Assembly (NCBI GenBank): GCA_012959995.1
Contig: DUCC01000016.1
Coordinates: 26,492-90,491 of the forward strand
Origin: Acidimicrobiia bacterium
GTDB taxonomy: Bacteria; Actinomycetota; Acidimicrobiia; Acidimicrobiales; MedAcidi-G1
DNA length: 64,000 nucleotides
Reading direction: 5' to 3'
A program made the position numbers and the translations under genes. Below, piece after piece: positions 1 to 9,476 of this stretch (the first letter of the stretch is position 1; every line of letters starts with the position of its first letter). The notes under the pieces are model-generated. The model did no database searches, was not told where the DNA came from, and saw only the letters and a list, made by a program, of their open reading frames with translations.

Positions 1-1
1 C

Positions 2-211
2 GAACTGCGAATATTTCAACGCATGCTCTTTTCAAAGATCGTCCCCAACTGCCGCAAACTTGGTTTGTTGGATGCCGGCGACGGATGGCTACGCGACCGC
101 TTCACCGACATCGGGGTCATCGAATTTGAAAACTGGGTAGATACCGGCGAAGAGTATCTAGAGCTTGATGAAGTAACCAAAGACCGGGCCGCTGAAGAAG
201 CAGCGAGCTAA
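2..211 (+). CDS. C-terminal end of an unidentified protein (5' truncated by the window)
   Basis: The reading frame is open from base 2 and ends at a stop at 209-211, so only the last 69 or so residues are present. A Met lies at base 23, but the frame continues in front of it without a stop, so this is more likely the tail of a longer protein than a complete 62-residue gene. The tail is acidic at its end (Glu/Asp/Ala rich). A loose resemblance to the C-terminus of ferritin-like diiron proteins comes from memory only and is not relied on. It ends 22 bases before the convergent chorismate mutase gene. The function is not recognised. Confidence 0.55.
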   Translation, partial: ELRIFQRMLFSKIVPNCRKLGLLDAGDGWLRDRFTDIGVIEFENWVDTGEEYLELDEVTKDRAAEEAAS

Positions 212-232
212 CCCTTCTTCGCAAAAAAGGCT

Positions 233-526
233 TTACTCCTTCTCGTTGGCCTGCAGGTGATGACGAATCACCTCATCAATAATAAAGCGCAAAAACTTCT
301 CAGAAAAAACGGGATCCAACCCAGCCTGCGCAGAAAGCTCACGAAGCCGCTCCACCTGTTCGGCTTCTCTCCCCGGGTCGGCCGGCGCCATACCTGATTG
401 CGCTTTATATTCCCCTACCTTGCCGGTGACCTTAAACCGTTCGGCCAACAACACGATGAGCGCCGAATCAATATTGTCAATACTGGACCGGTAACCGATC
501 AGCACCTCGTCGTTTTGGTCGCTCAT
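233..526 (-). CDS. aroQ: Chorismate mutase, AroQ type
   Basis: A 97-residue all-helical protein of the size and pattern of a monofunctional AroQ chorismate mutase, which converts chorismate to prephenate on the way to Phe and Tyr. The hallmarks are an N-terminal Arg-x-x-Ile-Asp-x-x-Asp helix (YRSSIDNIDSAL), a central helix with the Arg-Lys-type pattern around RFKVTGKVGEYK, and a C-terminal FLRFIIDEVIRHH helix. An ATG at 547 is in frame, but the ATG at 526 is preferred because an AAAGGA ribosome-binding site sits six or so bases before it. It stands alone, divergent from the acyl-CoA ligase downstream. A fusion to prephenate dehydratase is not present. Confidence 0.88.
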   Translation of the reverse strand: MSDQNDEVLIGYRSSIDNIDSALIVLLAERFKVTGKVGEYKAQSGMAPADPGREAEQVERLRELSAQAGLDPVFSEKFLRFIIDEVIRHHLQANEKE

Positions 527-646
527 TATTTTCCTTTCGCTTCTCACAGGGTAGGCCCTCGCCGCCCTGCTTGACTTACCATTTGCAAACTGGGCTATTC
601 TCCGTATCTAACCACTCACCCCTTTAACCAAACAAGCGAGCCCTTC

Positions 647-2176
647 ATGGAAATCCCTCTTACCATTACCGACTACCTTGACCGGGCCGAACGAGTTTAC
701 GGCGACCGCATAGCCATTATTGACGAGCCCAATCAACCAGCCCCCGCTCTGTCCGACCTGACCTACCGACAACTAGCGCAATCAGCACGGGCCCTGGCCG
801 CTGGCCTTGATGGTTTGGGCTTAGCCATCGGCACCCGCGTCGCCATGGTCTCGCACAATTCAGCCCGACTTTTGGTGTTTCTTTTCGGTACCAGCGCCTA
901 CGGGCGGGTTGGCGTGCCCATCAACTTTCGCCTCAGCAAACCAGAAATACAATTCATCCTTAACCACTCAGAAGCCGAGGTGCTGATCATTGACCCCGAG
1001 TTGGCTGAACAACACGGCGACTTCGACGTAAAACACCAATTCACTGCTGGCCCAGAATCCGATGCACTCTTTAACTACGACGTCGCTCCTCAACCGTGGG
1101 AACCCAGCGAACACGCCACCGCCACCATCAACTACACCAGTGGAACCACCGCTCGCCCCAAAGGGGTCGAGATGACCCACCGCAACCTCTGGCTCAACGC
1201 CGCAGTGTTCGGATGGCAAAGCGGGGTCAACGACCGCGAGGTCTACCTCCACACTCTGCCCATGTTTCACTGCAACGGCTGGGGCATGCCTTACGCCATC
1301 ACCGGAATGGGCGGTCAACACATTATTTTACGCAAAGTAGACGGGCCAGAAATCTTGCGCCGCATTGAACGACACGGAGTCACCTTGCTTTGTGGCGCTC
1401 CCGCGGTAATCACCGCCGTCCTAGAAGCCGCCGCCGACTGGGACGGGCCGATCCCTGGTGCCGCAACTATGCGCATCGTGGTGGCCGGTGCCCCACCGCC
1501 CACCAGCATCATTGAACGAGTAGAAACCGAACTGGATTGGGAATTCATCCAGATTTACGGGCTCACCGAAACAGCACCGCTGCTCACCATGAACCGCTCC
1601 CGAGCCGAATGGGACCACCTTGACGCCGGACAACGCGCCGTTGAACTCTCCCGCGCCGGAGCCCCCGCCCTCGGGGTAGAACTCAGCACAGCCCCCGATG
1701 GGGAACTCCTGGCTCGCAGCAACCATGTACTAAAAAGCTACTGGGACCAACCAGAGGGAACCGAAAAAGCTTTAGCCGACGGGTGGTTTCATACCGGTGA
1801 CGGCGCCACCATTGGTGACGACAACTACGCCACCATTACCGACCGAAAAAAAGATGTCATTATTTCTGGCGGAGAAAACGTGTCATCCATCGAAGTGGAA
1901 GACGCTCTTTTCTCACACCCTGCGGTAGCCGAAGCAGCGGTCATCGGGGTACCTCACGAAAAATGGGGAGAAACAGTAAAAGCCCTCGTAGTTTGCACCG
2001 ATACTTCAATAACCGAAAATGACCTTATTGACCATTGCCGCGAACTGCTCGCCCACTACAAGTGCCCCACCTCAGTGGAGTTTCGCCACGAACTCGACCG
2101 CACAGCCACCGGAAAGTTGCAAAAGTTTAAATTGCGTGCTCCTTACTGGGAGCACCTAGATCGTCAAATAAATTAA
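647..2176 (+). CDS. Acyl-CoA synthetase (AMP-forming fatty-acid CoA ligase)
   Basis: A complete 509-residue member of the ANL superfamily. It would activate a carboxylic acid to the acyl-AMP and then the acyl-CoA. The P-loop-like A3 motif YTSGTTARPKG lies near residue 165, the GLTETAP A5 motif near 305, the WFHTGD A7 motif near 378, and the C-terminal hinge and catalytic region DRKKDVIISGGENV near 400, ending with the TATGKLQK lysine motif. The overall pattern suggests a medium- or long-chain acid rather than acetate; the exact substrate cannot be read. Its stop codon overlaps the next start (TAATG), so the following membrane protein is probably translationally coupled. Confidence 0.9.
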   Translation: MEIPLTITDYLDRAERVYGDRIAIIDEPNQPAPALSDLTYRQLAQSARALAAGLDGLGLAIGTRVAMVSHNSARLLVFLFGTSAYGRVGVPINFRLSKPEIQFILNHSEAEVLIIDPELAEQHGDFDVKHQFTAGPESDALFNYDVAPQPWEPSEHATATINYTSGTTARPKGVEMTHRNLWLNAAVFGWQSGVNDREVYLHTLPMFHCNGWGMPYAITGMGGQHIILRKVDGPEILRRIERHGVTLLCGAPAVITAVLEAAADWDGPIPGAATMRIVVAGAPPPTSIIERVETELDWEFIQIYGLTETAPLLTMNRSRAEWDHLDAGQRAVELSRAGAPALGVELSTAPDGELLARSNHVLKSYWDQPEGTEKALADGWFHTGDGATIGDDNYATITDRKKDVIISGGENVSSIEVEDALFSHPAVAEAAVIGVPHEKWGETVKALVVCTDTSITENDLIDHCRELLAHYKCPTSVEFRHELDRTATGKLQKFKLRAPYWEHLDRQIN

Positions 2177-2763
2177 TGGCTTTTATTTCACCGCGCAAGT
2201 TCATGTGGGCGATAAAGGCTTCGCTGGCCGCTTGCCTGCTGCTGGGGCTTGTATTCCCCGACATCCCCGGCGTCATCGGTAAAGGCTGGCCTGAACGAGC
2301 CGTCGGTTACCCTATTTCGGCGTTGATTGTCCCCCTCATCTGGTTTCTCGCCACCCGGCGAAAACCAGTTAATCAACGAAACTACCCCTACCTCGCTGAC
2401 GCTTTACTGGTGCTACCTTTTGTTTTAGACCTCGCCGGCAACTTGGTGAACCTCTATAACACCGTGCACAACTTTGACGACTTCTTACATTTCATTAACT
2501 GGGTGTTTTTAGTAGCGGCCTTAGTGATATTTCTGGCTCCCGCTGGTTTAGCCCGCTGGAACCTGACCCTTCTGGGCGCAGGATTTGGCGCTTTAGCCAT
2601 AGTGGCTTGGGAAGGCATGGAATGGATTGTGCAATCCATGGGCACCGCCGGGCTACAACTCACCTACGACGACACGGTAAGCGATTTGGTGCTGTCTACT
2701 TCCGGGGGTATTTTCGGTGCCATTTTGGCCGCCCGCTTTTTAACTAATCAAGTCACCGCTTAG
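2176..2763 (+). CDS. Integral membrane protein, resembles YjdF/DUF2238
   Basis: A 195-residue protein with about five or six hydrophobic segments. The central FDDFLHF stretch, the WEGMEW segment and the later TYDDTVSDLVLSTSGG segment recall the conserved acidic and Trp-Glu motifs of the YjdF/DUF2238 family, whose function is unknown. The start overlaps the stop of the acyl-CoA ligase by one base and has no ribosome-binding site of its own, which fits translational coupling. The stop overlaps the stop of the convergent phosphotriesterase-like gene by four bases. Family assignment is by remembered motif pattern and is moderate. Confidence 0.75.
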   Translation: MAFISPRKFMWAIKASLAACLLLGLVFPDIPGVIGKGWPERAVGYPISALIVPLIWFLATRRKPVNQRNYPYLADALLVLPFVLDLAGNLVNLYNTVHNFDDFLHFINWVFLVAALVIFLAPAGLARWNLTLLGAGFGALAIVAWEGMEWIVQSMGTAGLQLTYDDTVSDLVLSTSGGIFGAILAARFLTNQVTA

Positions 2764-3782
2764 CTTTTAGCCAGCGCAGGCAAAGGCTCCCCAGCAAAGA
2801 ACCTTCGCGGGTTATCTACCACCAACTTGTCGATCTCTGCTTGCGTAACCCCTCGGTCAATCAACATGGGCACGATCTCGCGATCAAACCGGGTGGGTTC
2901 CATTACTTCAGCCAACTGGCTCATGGCGTGCGACGGAAACGGTTCGCCGCGCCAACACCACACCGAGTCGTGGCTCACCACCACCCGGTCGCCAGCCCCC
3001 TGACGCAAAAGGCGCACCAACGCATCCACACGATCTTCATCAGACATAAACGCCTCAATGCCAAAACGGTCGAAACCTAAATAACTTCCGCCGGTGGCAA
3101 TACCTAGGTGATAGTCGGTGTCGGTGCTGCCGCATGAGTGGCCGATAACTATTCGATGCGCAGGCACCTCAGCGTCCACCAATACTTGTTGTTGAATGTC
3201 TCCTACCGCTCCGTCGTCGGTGTGCGTCGTGATAGGAGCCCCGGTAACGCAAGATGCTGCCGCTACGGCGTTAAACACCGTGCGTTCGTAATCAGACATT
3301 CCTCCATGACCGGTGCCGCATTTAATTATTCCCGCCCGCACCCCGGTGGTGCCGATGCCCTCGGTGAGTTCGGCCACAAACTGTTCGGTCATCACCGGCT
3401 GAATATCTTCGTACTGGCCTTTATGCAGCCAATAGGCCACCCCGCCACCTTCCTGCCGGTACAAACCAGTAGCACAAATAATGTTGAAACCCGTGGCCTC
3501 GGCAACCTCAACCATCAACTCCACATCACGACCCAAGTCAGATGGACAAGGGTCCAGCAGCGAGGAGTAGCCCAAATCTTGCAATTCTGCGATGCGATCT
3601 ATACAGACGGCCCTCATATCAGCACGCGAAAGACCCGGGCGGCTGGTGTGCGATTCCCAACCGGAATACCCCACAGTTAGATGCTCATGCATCAACGTGC
3701 GTCCCAACTGATCAGGCGAAATAGCACCCGTAACTGTAGAAATTGTGGCAAGAGAAGTCGAGGTGGCCGGTTTAGCGTTCAT
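2760..3782 (-). CDS. Phosphotriesterase-family (PHP/PTER) metal-dependent hydrolase
   Basis: A 340-residue amidohydrolase-fold enzyme. The binuclear metal site is visible as an MHEH motif near the N-terminus, a carboxylatable Lys in IIKCGTG, THTD and IGHSCG histidines, and a late Asp in VSHDSVW. Members of this branch are often lactonases or of unknown substrate, so the name phosphotriesterase should not be read as activity. The frame opens ten codons earlier at 3812, but the ATG at 3782 starts the conserved protein; neither start has a strong ribosome-binding site. The 3' end overlaps the convergent membrane-protein gene by four bases. Confidence 0.85.
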   Translation of the reverse strand: MNAKPATSTSLATISTVTGAISPDQLGRTLMHEHLTVGYSGWESHTSRPGLSRADMRAVCIDRIAELQDLGYSSLLDPCPSDLGRDVELMVEVAEATGFNIICATGLYRQEGGGVAYWLHKGQYEDIQPVMTEQFVAELTEGIGTTGVRAGIIKCGTGHGGMSDYERTVFNAVAAASCVTGAPITTHTDDGAVGDIQQQVLVDAEVPAHRIVIGHSCGSTDTDYHLGIATGGSYLGFDRFGIEAFMSDEDRVDALVRLLRQGAGDRVVVSHDSVWCWRGEPFPSHAMSQLAEVMEPTRFDREIVPMLIDRGVTQAEIDKLVVDNPRRFFAGEPLPALAKS

Positions 3783-3889
3783 TACAAAAACATTACACCT
3801 TGTGGGATCCACGGCAAAAATCGCTGCTCAAGTTGCGCTGGTGACCACCGTCACCTAACCTTTAAAAGTCGTCCACCGACGGATGACAT

Positions 3890-3902
3890 TCCCAAATTGG
3901 GA
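3890..3902. promoter_or_regulatory. Short palindrome upstream of aapJ
   Basis: TCCCAA-A-TTGGGA is a perfect 6-bp inverted repeat with a one-base centre, 31 bases before the aapJ start. It is placed where an operator for the amino-acid importer could be. A chance occurrence is possible; no regulator gene is nearby. Confidence 0.3.
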
Positions 3903-3932
3903 TATACCTAATGAACCGAGGGGGTTCCCCAT

Positions 3933-5069
3933 ATGAGCAAGCTTTTCAAGCTTCTCGCTTTGTTCCTTTCAATTGGTCTTGTTGCCGCAGCATGCGGTAG
4001 CGACTCCGGCGACGAAGGCACAAGCACCACTGCAGCTCCGACTACCGCAGCTACCGCAGATACTGAAACCACTGCCGCACCTACTACAGCCGTTGAGCTG
4101 GTTGAAGGCACCAGCCTTCTTCAGGTAGTGCAAGATCGAGGCACCGTAAACTGTGGCGTCGGCTCGACCGCCGTTGCTTTCTCAGTAATCCAGCCTGACG
4201 GAACTTCCGCCGGCTTCGATGCTGACTACTGCCGAGTAATTGCCGCCGCCGTTTTGGGCGACGCAACTGCCGTGACTTTCATTCCTTTGACTTCTTCTGA
4301 ACGCTTCACCGCTGTTCAGACCGGTCAGGTTGACTTGCTCATGCGTACCACCACTTGGACTCAAAGCCGGGACACCGACTTAGGTATGGACTTTGGCCCA
4401 ACCACCTACTTTGATGGCCAACAGCTGATGGCTCGTATTTCCGACGGTTTCTCCGGTTCATCCGACATCGCTGACCTTGAAGGCACCATCGTTTGTGTAA
4501 ACGCTGGTACCACCACGGAAAAGAACATCAGTGAAGCTGCCCGTTTGCAAGGCGTAAACATCACCTTGCAAACCTTCGAAGGTAGCGATGAAGTTTACGA
4601 CAGCTTCATCAGCGGCGCTTGCGACGTAACCACCACCGATGGTTCTGCTTTGGTAGGCCGTATGGCCAAGCACGAAATGATTGGTGAATGGATCATTTTC
4701 CCCGCTACACCTATCTCCAAGGAGCCTCTCGGCCCCGTGTACCCACAGAACGACTCTGTATGGGGCGACGTCATCAACTGGTCTGTTTACGCCACCGTCA
4801 TTGCTGACGAGTACGGCATCAACAACAGCAACGTTGACGACTTCCTCACTGAGCCTGGTGAAGTCGGCCGCCTTTTGGGCACCGACGAAGGTGAATTGCA
4901 GACCGTTATGGGCCTTCCCGCCGATGCCTTCTACCAAGTCATCAAGCAGGTTGGTAACTACAGCGACATCTATAACTCCAACTTGAACCCAGTGGGCTTG
5001 TTCCGTGAAGGTTCAGCTAACGCTCCTGCAGCAGACGGTGGGCTCATCTACGCTCCACCAATGCGCTAA
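3933..5069 (+). CDS. aapJ: Amino-acid ABC transporter substrate-binding lipoprotein (AapJ/BztA type)
   Basis: A 378-residue family 3 solute-binding protein. It begins with a signal peptide ending in a lipobox (LVAAAC), followed by a Thr/Ala-rich linker to about residue 55, which in a Gram-positive would tether the binding domain outside the membrane. The body has the typical DRGTVNCGV, GFDADYCRVIAAAVLGD, and GLPADAFYQVIKQVGNYSDIY segments and the AapJ-like ending GGLIYAPPMR. It supplies general L-amino acids to the AapQM permease. It is preceded by a purine-rich GAGGGGG site. A large hairpin separates it from aapQ, which would let this gene be expressed more strongly than the membrane components. 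Confidence 0.92.
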   Translation: MSKLFKLLALFLSIGLVAAACGSDSGDEGTSTTAAPTTAATADTETTAAPTTAVELVEGTSLLQVVQDRGTVNCGVGSTAVAFSVIQPDGTSAGFDADYCRVIAAAVLGDATAVTFIPLTSSERFTAVQTGQVDLLMRTTTWTQSRDTDLGMDFGPTTYFDGQQLMARISDGFSGSSDIADLEGTIVCVNAGTTTEKNISEAARLQGVNITLQTFEGSDEVYDSFISGACDVTTTDGSALVGRMAKHEMIGEWIIFPATPISKEPLGPVYPQNDSVWGDVINWSVYATVIADEYGINNSNVDDFLTEPGEVGRLLGTDEGELQTVMGLPADAFYQVIKQVGNYSDIYNSNLNPVGLFREGSANAPAADGGLIYAPPMR

Positions 5070-5100
5070 GTAGATAAAAAGAGTTACTGATTAACGTGAT

Positions 5101-5146
5101 GGCCCCGTTGCTGGCGAGATGCCCTGCATCTCCCAGCAACGGGCCC
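5101..5146 (+). terminator. Long hairpin between aapJ and aapQ
   Basis: A 14-base outer arm (5101-5114, GGCCCCGTTGCTGG) pairs with 5133-5146 with one mismatch, and an inner arm GAGATGC (5116-5122) pairs with GCATCTC (5126-5132) around a CCT loop, giving about 20 paired bases. There is no immediate long T-run; TTTTTG follows about 20 bases later. It probably acts as a partial terminator or mRNA-stabilising structure at the 3' end of the aapJ message. Confidence 0.7.
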
Positions 5147-5235
5147 TTCCGCGCTTGAGCAGCATTTTTGTTCTATCCTCCTGACCAACCAAGGTGGCTT
5201 CGCATTGGCCACCACCCTCTTCGTAAACTGGACCA

Positions 5236-6810
5236 ATGACTGCACCAGTCGAACAACCGTCGAACACTAAACTAGCGGTAGCCCAAAGGGTGCCTCTGTG
5301 GCGCGACGTGGTTGTCCTCAAATGGTTTACTCAAGTTAGTTTGCTCGCCGTGGTACTGGCCGCCCTCTGGGTCTTTGTGGGTCAAGCCGGCAACAACCTA
5401 CGCGCTAAAGACATCAGCATCGGCTTTGAATTCATTGACCGCCCCGTAGACATTCAGTTAAGCGAGGGCATCGATACCTTGCCCAACAGCGGGGGACGAG
5501 CGCTCTGGGTCGGCATGGTCAACACCTTACGCGTCGCCGCCGTAGGCATTGTTTTCTCCACCATTTTGGGCGTTTTCGTTGCTTTGTCTCGCCTCTCCAA
5601 CAACTGGATGCTCCGCAAAATCGGTGCTATGTGGGTTGAAAGCCTTCGCAACGTTCCGTTGCTCGTGCAGATCATCTTTTATTCTTCCGTCATGGCCACC
5701 CTGCCCAGGACCACCTTTTTGGACCCCACGGCGGCAGCTGGCCCGTTAAACCAAGACCAAGGCCCAATTCACAACTGGTTGCATATCTCCAACAAAGGAC
5801 TCTCTCTCCCTCGAGTATTCATCGCCGATGGGTTTTACCAATGGGCTATCGTCATTTTGCTGGGGGCCATTGCTGCCTATTTTGTGCGCAAACAACGCCT
5901 CAAATTGCACGACGAAACCGGGCGGGAGACCTCCCCCATCTTGTGGGCTACCGGCACATTAGCGCTCTTCGGCTTCATCGGCCTTTTTATTCACCCAGTT
6001 TTTTCCTTCGTGGGGCCCATCATGGGTGGGATAGCTGGCCTGATTGACTCATTGACCATCCCCATAACCCAAGCGGCGATTTCCGTCATCGCGGTACTGC
6101 TCGCTCTGCGTTGGATTCGAAAATTTCGCGCTGACCGCCGTAGCGGGTCTGGCCATCTCAACTTAAGCGACGATGACTGGTTCCGCATGATCTTTGCCGG
6201 CCTCGCCTCGGTGGTGGTCATTGTAGTGATCTACAAATGGACGGGGCTGTCCTCTTGGTTGCTCAACTCAGGACAAGACCTCTTTAGGCTGGCCGAAACG
6301 AAGTTCAACGTTGATGGGGCCGCTCGCCCGTTTGATGCCATGCGCCCCGATGTTCTCAAACCTGGCAATTTCGCCAACTACGGTCTGAACGGTTTAACCA
6401 TGACTCGAGGCTTTGCCGCCTTGTTCTTTGGGGTGACGTTCTACCACTCAGCGCATATCGGTGAAATCCTTCGAGGTGGCATTCTTTCTGTGCCTAAGGG
6501 CCAGGTCGAGGCAGCCAGTGCCGTCGGTTTAAACCGTGCTCAGTCCCTACGCCGAGTCATTCTGCCTCAAGCATTTCGTATTTCTTTACCGCCACTCGGT
6601 AACCAGTATCTAAGTTTGACCAAAAATACTTCGCTGGCTATCGCCGTGGGCTACAGCGACATTGTGCAGGTTGGGCAAACCATCTATAACCAAACCGGAA
6701 AGGCCCTCCCCGTTATGTCGGTGTGGATGCTCTTCTATCTCGCTTGTTCGCTTACCATTTCGGTGGTCGTGAACTTCTTTAATATGCGTCTCAAGTTGGT
6801 GGAGCGATAA
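5236..6810 (+). CDS. aapQ: Amino-acid ABC transporter permease AapQ/BztB
   Basis: A 524-residue permease. The HisM-type transport domain is split: an N-terminal part around residues 90-160 (LWVGMVNTLRVAAVGIVFSTILG) and a C-terminal part with the EAA loop (EAASAVGLNRAQSLRRVILPQAFR) near residue 430, which docks on the ATPase. This split with a long insertion is typical of AapQ. At 524 residues it is clearly longer than the roughly 400 residues of proteobacterial AapQ; the extra length is a middle stretch of hydrophobic segments (about residues 200-340). The stop overlaps the aapM start (TAATG), so the two permeases are translationally coupled. Confidence 0.9.
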   Translation: MTAPVEQPSNTKLAVAQRVPLWRDVVVLKWFTQVSLLAVVLAALWVFVGQAGNNLRAKDISIGFEFIDRPVDIQLSEGIDTLPNSGGRALWVGMVNTLRVAAVGIVFSTILGVFVALSRLSNNWMLRKIGAMWVESLRNVPLLVQIIFYSSVMATLPRTTFLDPTAAAGPLNQDQGPIHNWLHISNKGLSLPRVFIADGFYQWAIVILLGAIAAYFVRKQRLKLHDETGRETSPILWATGTLALFGFIGLFIHPVFSFVGPIMGGIAGLIDSLTIPITQAAISVIAVLLALRWIRKFRADRRSGSGHLNLSDDDWFRMIFAGLASVVVIVVIYKWTGLSSWLLNSGQDLFRLAETKFNVDGAARPFDAMRPDVLKPGNFANYGLNGLTMTRGFAALFFGVTFYHSAHIGEILRGGILSVPKGQVEAASAVGLNRAQSLRRVILPQAFRISLPPLGNQYLSLTKNTSLAIAVGYSDIVQVGQTIYNQTGKALPVMSVWMLFYLACSLTISVVVNFFNMRLKLVER

Positions 6811-8630
6811 TGACTGAAATCCAATCATCCGCCGGAGTACCGGTTATTACAGCTCCTCCACAGGAGCCACATCTACCACCCAAAGAATGGTTAAAGAAAA
6901 ACCTCTTCTCCAACGTGGGCAACACCCTCATCACCATAATTACCTCACTGGTGGTCTTATCTTTGGCCAAAGGCTTGCTGGGTTTTGCCTTCAACCCTGA
7001 CCGACAGTGGGATGCCGTGGCCGTCAACTCACGGCTCTACATGTCCTTTGCCTACCCCGAAGCGCAATACAACCGCATTTGGTTCTCTTTTGCAACCCTT
7101 TTGGTCCTGGCCGGGCTCTCTATGGCCATTTGGCGAGGCGGCACCCGTGTGCCTTTCGCTCGCCTTGCTAAATCATCTTTTTCTTTTGGCGTTGGCCTGG
7201 CCATCATGGTCTTGCTGGCCCCATTAAGCACCTCCGGAACCATCAAATGGGAAATAGCAGCTGGTGTAGTATTGCTCGCTGGCTTTATATTCAAGCGAAG
7301 CGCCAATGAAAACGAAGATGAAGGTGATGGACGATCTCTCAGCTCGCTCACCCTATTGGTTGGTACCTTTGCTTCAATTATCGCCACCCTTTGGTTTATC
7401 CCCTACGGCCGCCATTCTTTTGTCGGGGATCGCACTCCGCAGGTCATGTCAGAGCCTGGCACGGTAGCTTTTAGCACCCAACTGCCGTGGACTATCATGT
7501 TGTTTGTTCTAGTTGGGGCCTACTACCTCGGCGTTGTTCTTCGTGATCGCCTCCCCGAAGGGCGTACCCGGGGCGTCTTACTGGGCCTCTGGTTGCTCTC
7601 TCCGTTTTTCTTGATCTATCTCGTGCTTCGCGATCCATCCTTCACCATGAATCACGTGTTATACACCGACATTCCCCTGGTCTTAGGGTTTTTAGTAGTC
7701 GGCGGCTTGCTCCTTTATACGCTCACCAAACCTAGTTTGGGTGAAATCGGTCGAATCGTCGCCATGCTGATACTTTTGGTCGGTTTTGGCTCTTTCCTGA
7801 CCCCGATGCGCATGATCGTTCGCATTTTCTTAATCGCCTTGGGCCTTTTCTCCTTGGCTGCTCCCACTTTCAGCGGAGATAAATCTACCCGTCGGCGGTA
7901 TTCCAGCATCTGGTCTGGGTTCATACTCATTACCGGTTGGTTAATTACCGCAGTCAACACGCCCTCAACGGTAGAGGTACCCGGTGATTTGTTCTTTGGC
8001 GGAGCGACCCTTACTTTGGTAGTAGCGTTTTTCACCATTGTTTTGTCTTACCCCTTTGGCGTATTGCTGGCCCTCGCTCGCACCTCCAATATGCCGATCT
8101 TTCGTTTGCTGGCCACCACGTTCATTGAGTTCATCCGAGGTGTTCCGCTGATCACCATCTTGATCTTCTTTTCGGTGATGCTCCCCCTCTTTCTGCCCGA
8201 GGGAATGGACCTGCCTGAGATTACCTCGGTAACCATCGGTTATGCCCTCTTCTCAGCCGCCTACGTAGCGGAAAACATTCGCGGTGGGTTGCAATCGGTC
8301 ACTCGCGGCCAACACGAAGCAGCCGAAGCAGTCGGCATGTCTACCTCGCAAAAAACCGTGTTCATCGTTTTACCTCAGGCCCTACGCATGTCTATTCCTC
8401 CCATGGTGGGCCAAACCATCGGTACCTTCAAAGAAACGTCGCTGCTCTACATCATTGGCCTCTTCGACCTGCTCTATGTCGGTCGATCGGTCATCCCAAA
8501 CCAAACAGCTTTCATCGGTTCCGCCCGTGAAAACTTATTCTTTGTCTCAGTGCTTTACTGGGTCATTTCCTATTCCATGTCGAAAGCCAGTCAACGCATT
8601 GAAAAGCGTGTCGGCCTCGGCGAACGATGA
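6810..8630 (+). CDS. aapM: Amino-acid ABC transporter permease AapM/BztC
   Basis: A 606-residue permease partner of AapQ. The transport domain lies in the last 230 or so residues: LFFGGATLTLVVAFFTIVLS near 390, FIRGVPLITILIFFSVMLP near 440, and the EAA loop EAAEAVGMSTSQKTVFIVLP near 510. Before it are about 350 residues with eight or more hydrophobic segments, where typical AapM proteins total nearer 400 residues. The extra region looks like added transmembrane helices and has no motif I can name. It overlaps aapQ by one base and ends 11 bases before aapP. Confidence 0.88.
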   Translation: MTEIQSSAGVPVITAPPQEPHLPPKEWLKKNLFSNVGNTLITIITSLVVLSLAKGLLGFAFNPDRQWDAVAVNSRLYMSFAYPEAQYNRIWFSFATLLVLAGLSMAIWRGGTRVPFARLAKSSFSFGVGLAIMVLLAPLSTSGTIKWEIAAGVVLLAGFIFKRSANENEDEGDGRSLSSLTLLVGTFASIIATLWFIPYGRHSFVGDRTPQVMSEPGTVAFSTQLPWTIMLFVLVGAYYLGVVLRDRLPEGRTRGVLLGLWLLSPFFLIYLVLRDPSFTMNHVLYTDIPLVLGFLVVGGLLLYTLTKPSLGEIGRIVAMLILLVGFGSFLTPMRMIVRIFLIALGLFSLAAPTFSGDKSTRRRYSSIWSGFILITGWLITAVNTPSTVEVPGDLFFGGATLTLVVAFFTIVLSYPFGVLLALARTSNMPIFRLLATTFIEFIRGVPLITILIFFSVMLPLFLPEGMDLPEITSVTIGYALFSAAYVAENIRGGLQSVTRGQHEAAEAVGMSTSQKTVFIVLPQALRMSIPPMVGQTIGTFKETSLLYIIGLFDLLYVGRSVIPNQTAFIGSARENLFFVSVLYWVISYSMSKASQRIEKRVGLGER

Positions 8631-8641
8631 GGTAACTAACT

Positions 8642-9430
8642 ATGAATGAAACAGACAACACCATCACCACCACTCGCTCAGGTCGCGACCTAAGTGACGC
8701 CCCAGACATGATTGTCTGTAGCGGCGTTTCTAAGTGGTACGGCGACTTTCAAGCCTTAGAAAACGTTTCGGCCACCATTAAAGAACAAGAAGTTGTGGTA
8801 GTGCTCGGCCCTTCTGGGTCGGGAAAATCTACGTGGATCCGCTGTATCAACCGCTTGGAACATCATCAAGAAGGCGACATCACCGTTGACGGGGTAGAAC
8901 TCACCAACGACATGCGCAATATTGAAAAAATCCGCTCCGAAGTAGGGATGGTGTTTCAACAGTTCAACCTATTCCCTCACCTTTCGGTACGTGACAACGT
9001 TACTTTGGCCCCTATTTGGGTGCGTAAAAAGCCTAAAGCAGAAGCTATCGAGCAGGCGAATGAACTCTTGGAATTAGTGGGCATCCCTGAACAAGCCGAC
9101 AAATTCCCTGGGCAGCTCTCGGGCGGTCAACAGCAGCGGGTAGCTATTGCTCGAGCCTTGGCCATGGAACCACGCATCATGCTGTTTGACGAACCAACCT
9201 CTGCTCTTGACCCTGAGATGATTAAAGAAGTGCTGGATGTAATGAAAGACTTGGCTCGTTCGGGCATGACCATGATGGTGGTAACCCACGAAATGGGCTT
9301 TGCTAAAGAAGTAGCCGACCGGATCATCTTTATGGAAGAGGGACAAATCGTTGAAGTGGGCACGCCTGAACACTTCTTCACCAACCCCACCGAGGACCGC
9401 ACCAAGCTCTTCTTGTCGCAGATTCTCTAA
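8642..9430 (+). CDS. aapP: Amino-acid ABC transporter ATP-binding protein AapP/BztD
   Basis: A 262-residue ATPase energising the AapQM importer. Walker A is GPSGSGKST near residue 58, the Q-loop [10 protein letters not shown] near 105, the ABC signature LSGGQQQR near 160, Walker [14 protein letters not shown] near 180 and the switch His in VVTHEMGF near 215. This is a polar-amino-acid subfamily ATPase (GlnQ/AapP class). A GAGG ribosome-binding site precedes the ATG. The tauD-like gene starts 46 bases after it and may be the last gene of the same transcript. Confidence 0.95.
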   Translation: MNETDNTITTTRSGRDLSDAPDMIVCSGVSKWYGDFQALENVSATIKEQEVVVVLGPSGSGKSTWIRCINRLEHHQEGDITVDGVELTNDMRNIEKIRSEVGMVFQQFNLFPHLSVRDNVTLAPIWVRKKPKAEAIEQANELLELVGIPEQADKFPGQLSGGQQQRVAIARALAMEPRIMLFDEPTSALDPEMIKEVLDVMKDLARSGMTMMVVTHEMGFAKEVADRIIFMEEGQIVEVGTPEHFFTNPTEDRTKLFLSQIL

Positions 9431-9476
9431 ACCAGACAAGGTGTCATTTCCTCTTGCCTTGATCTAAGGTGCGGCA

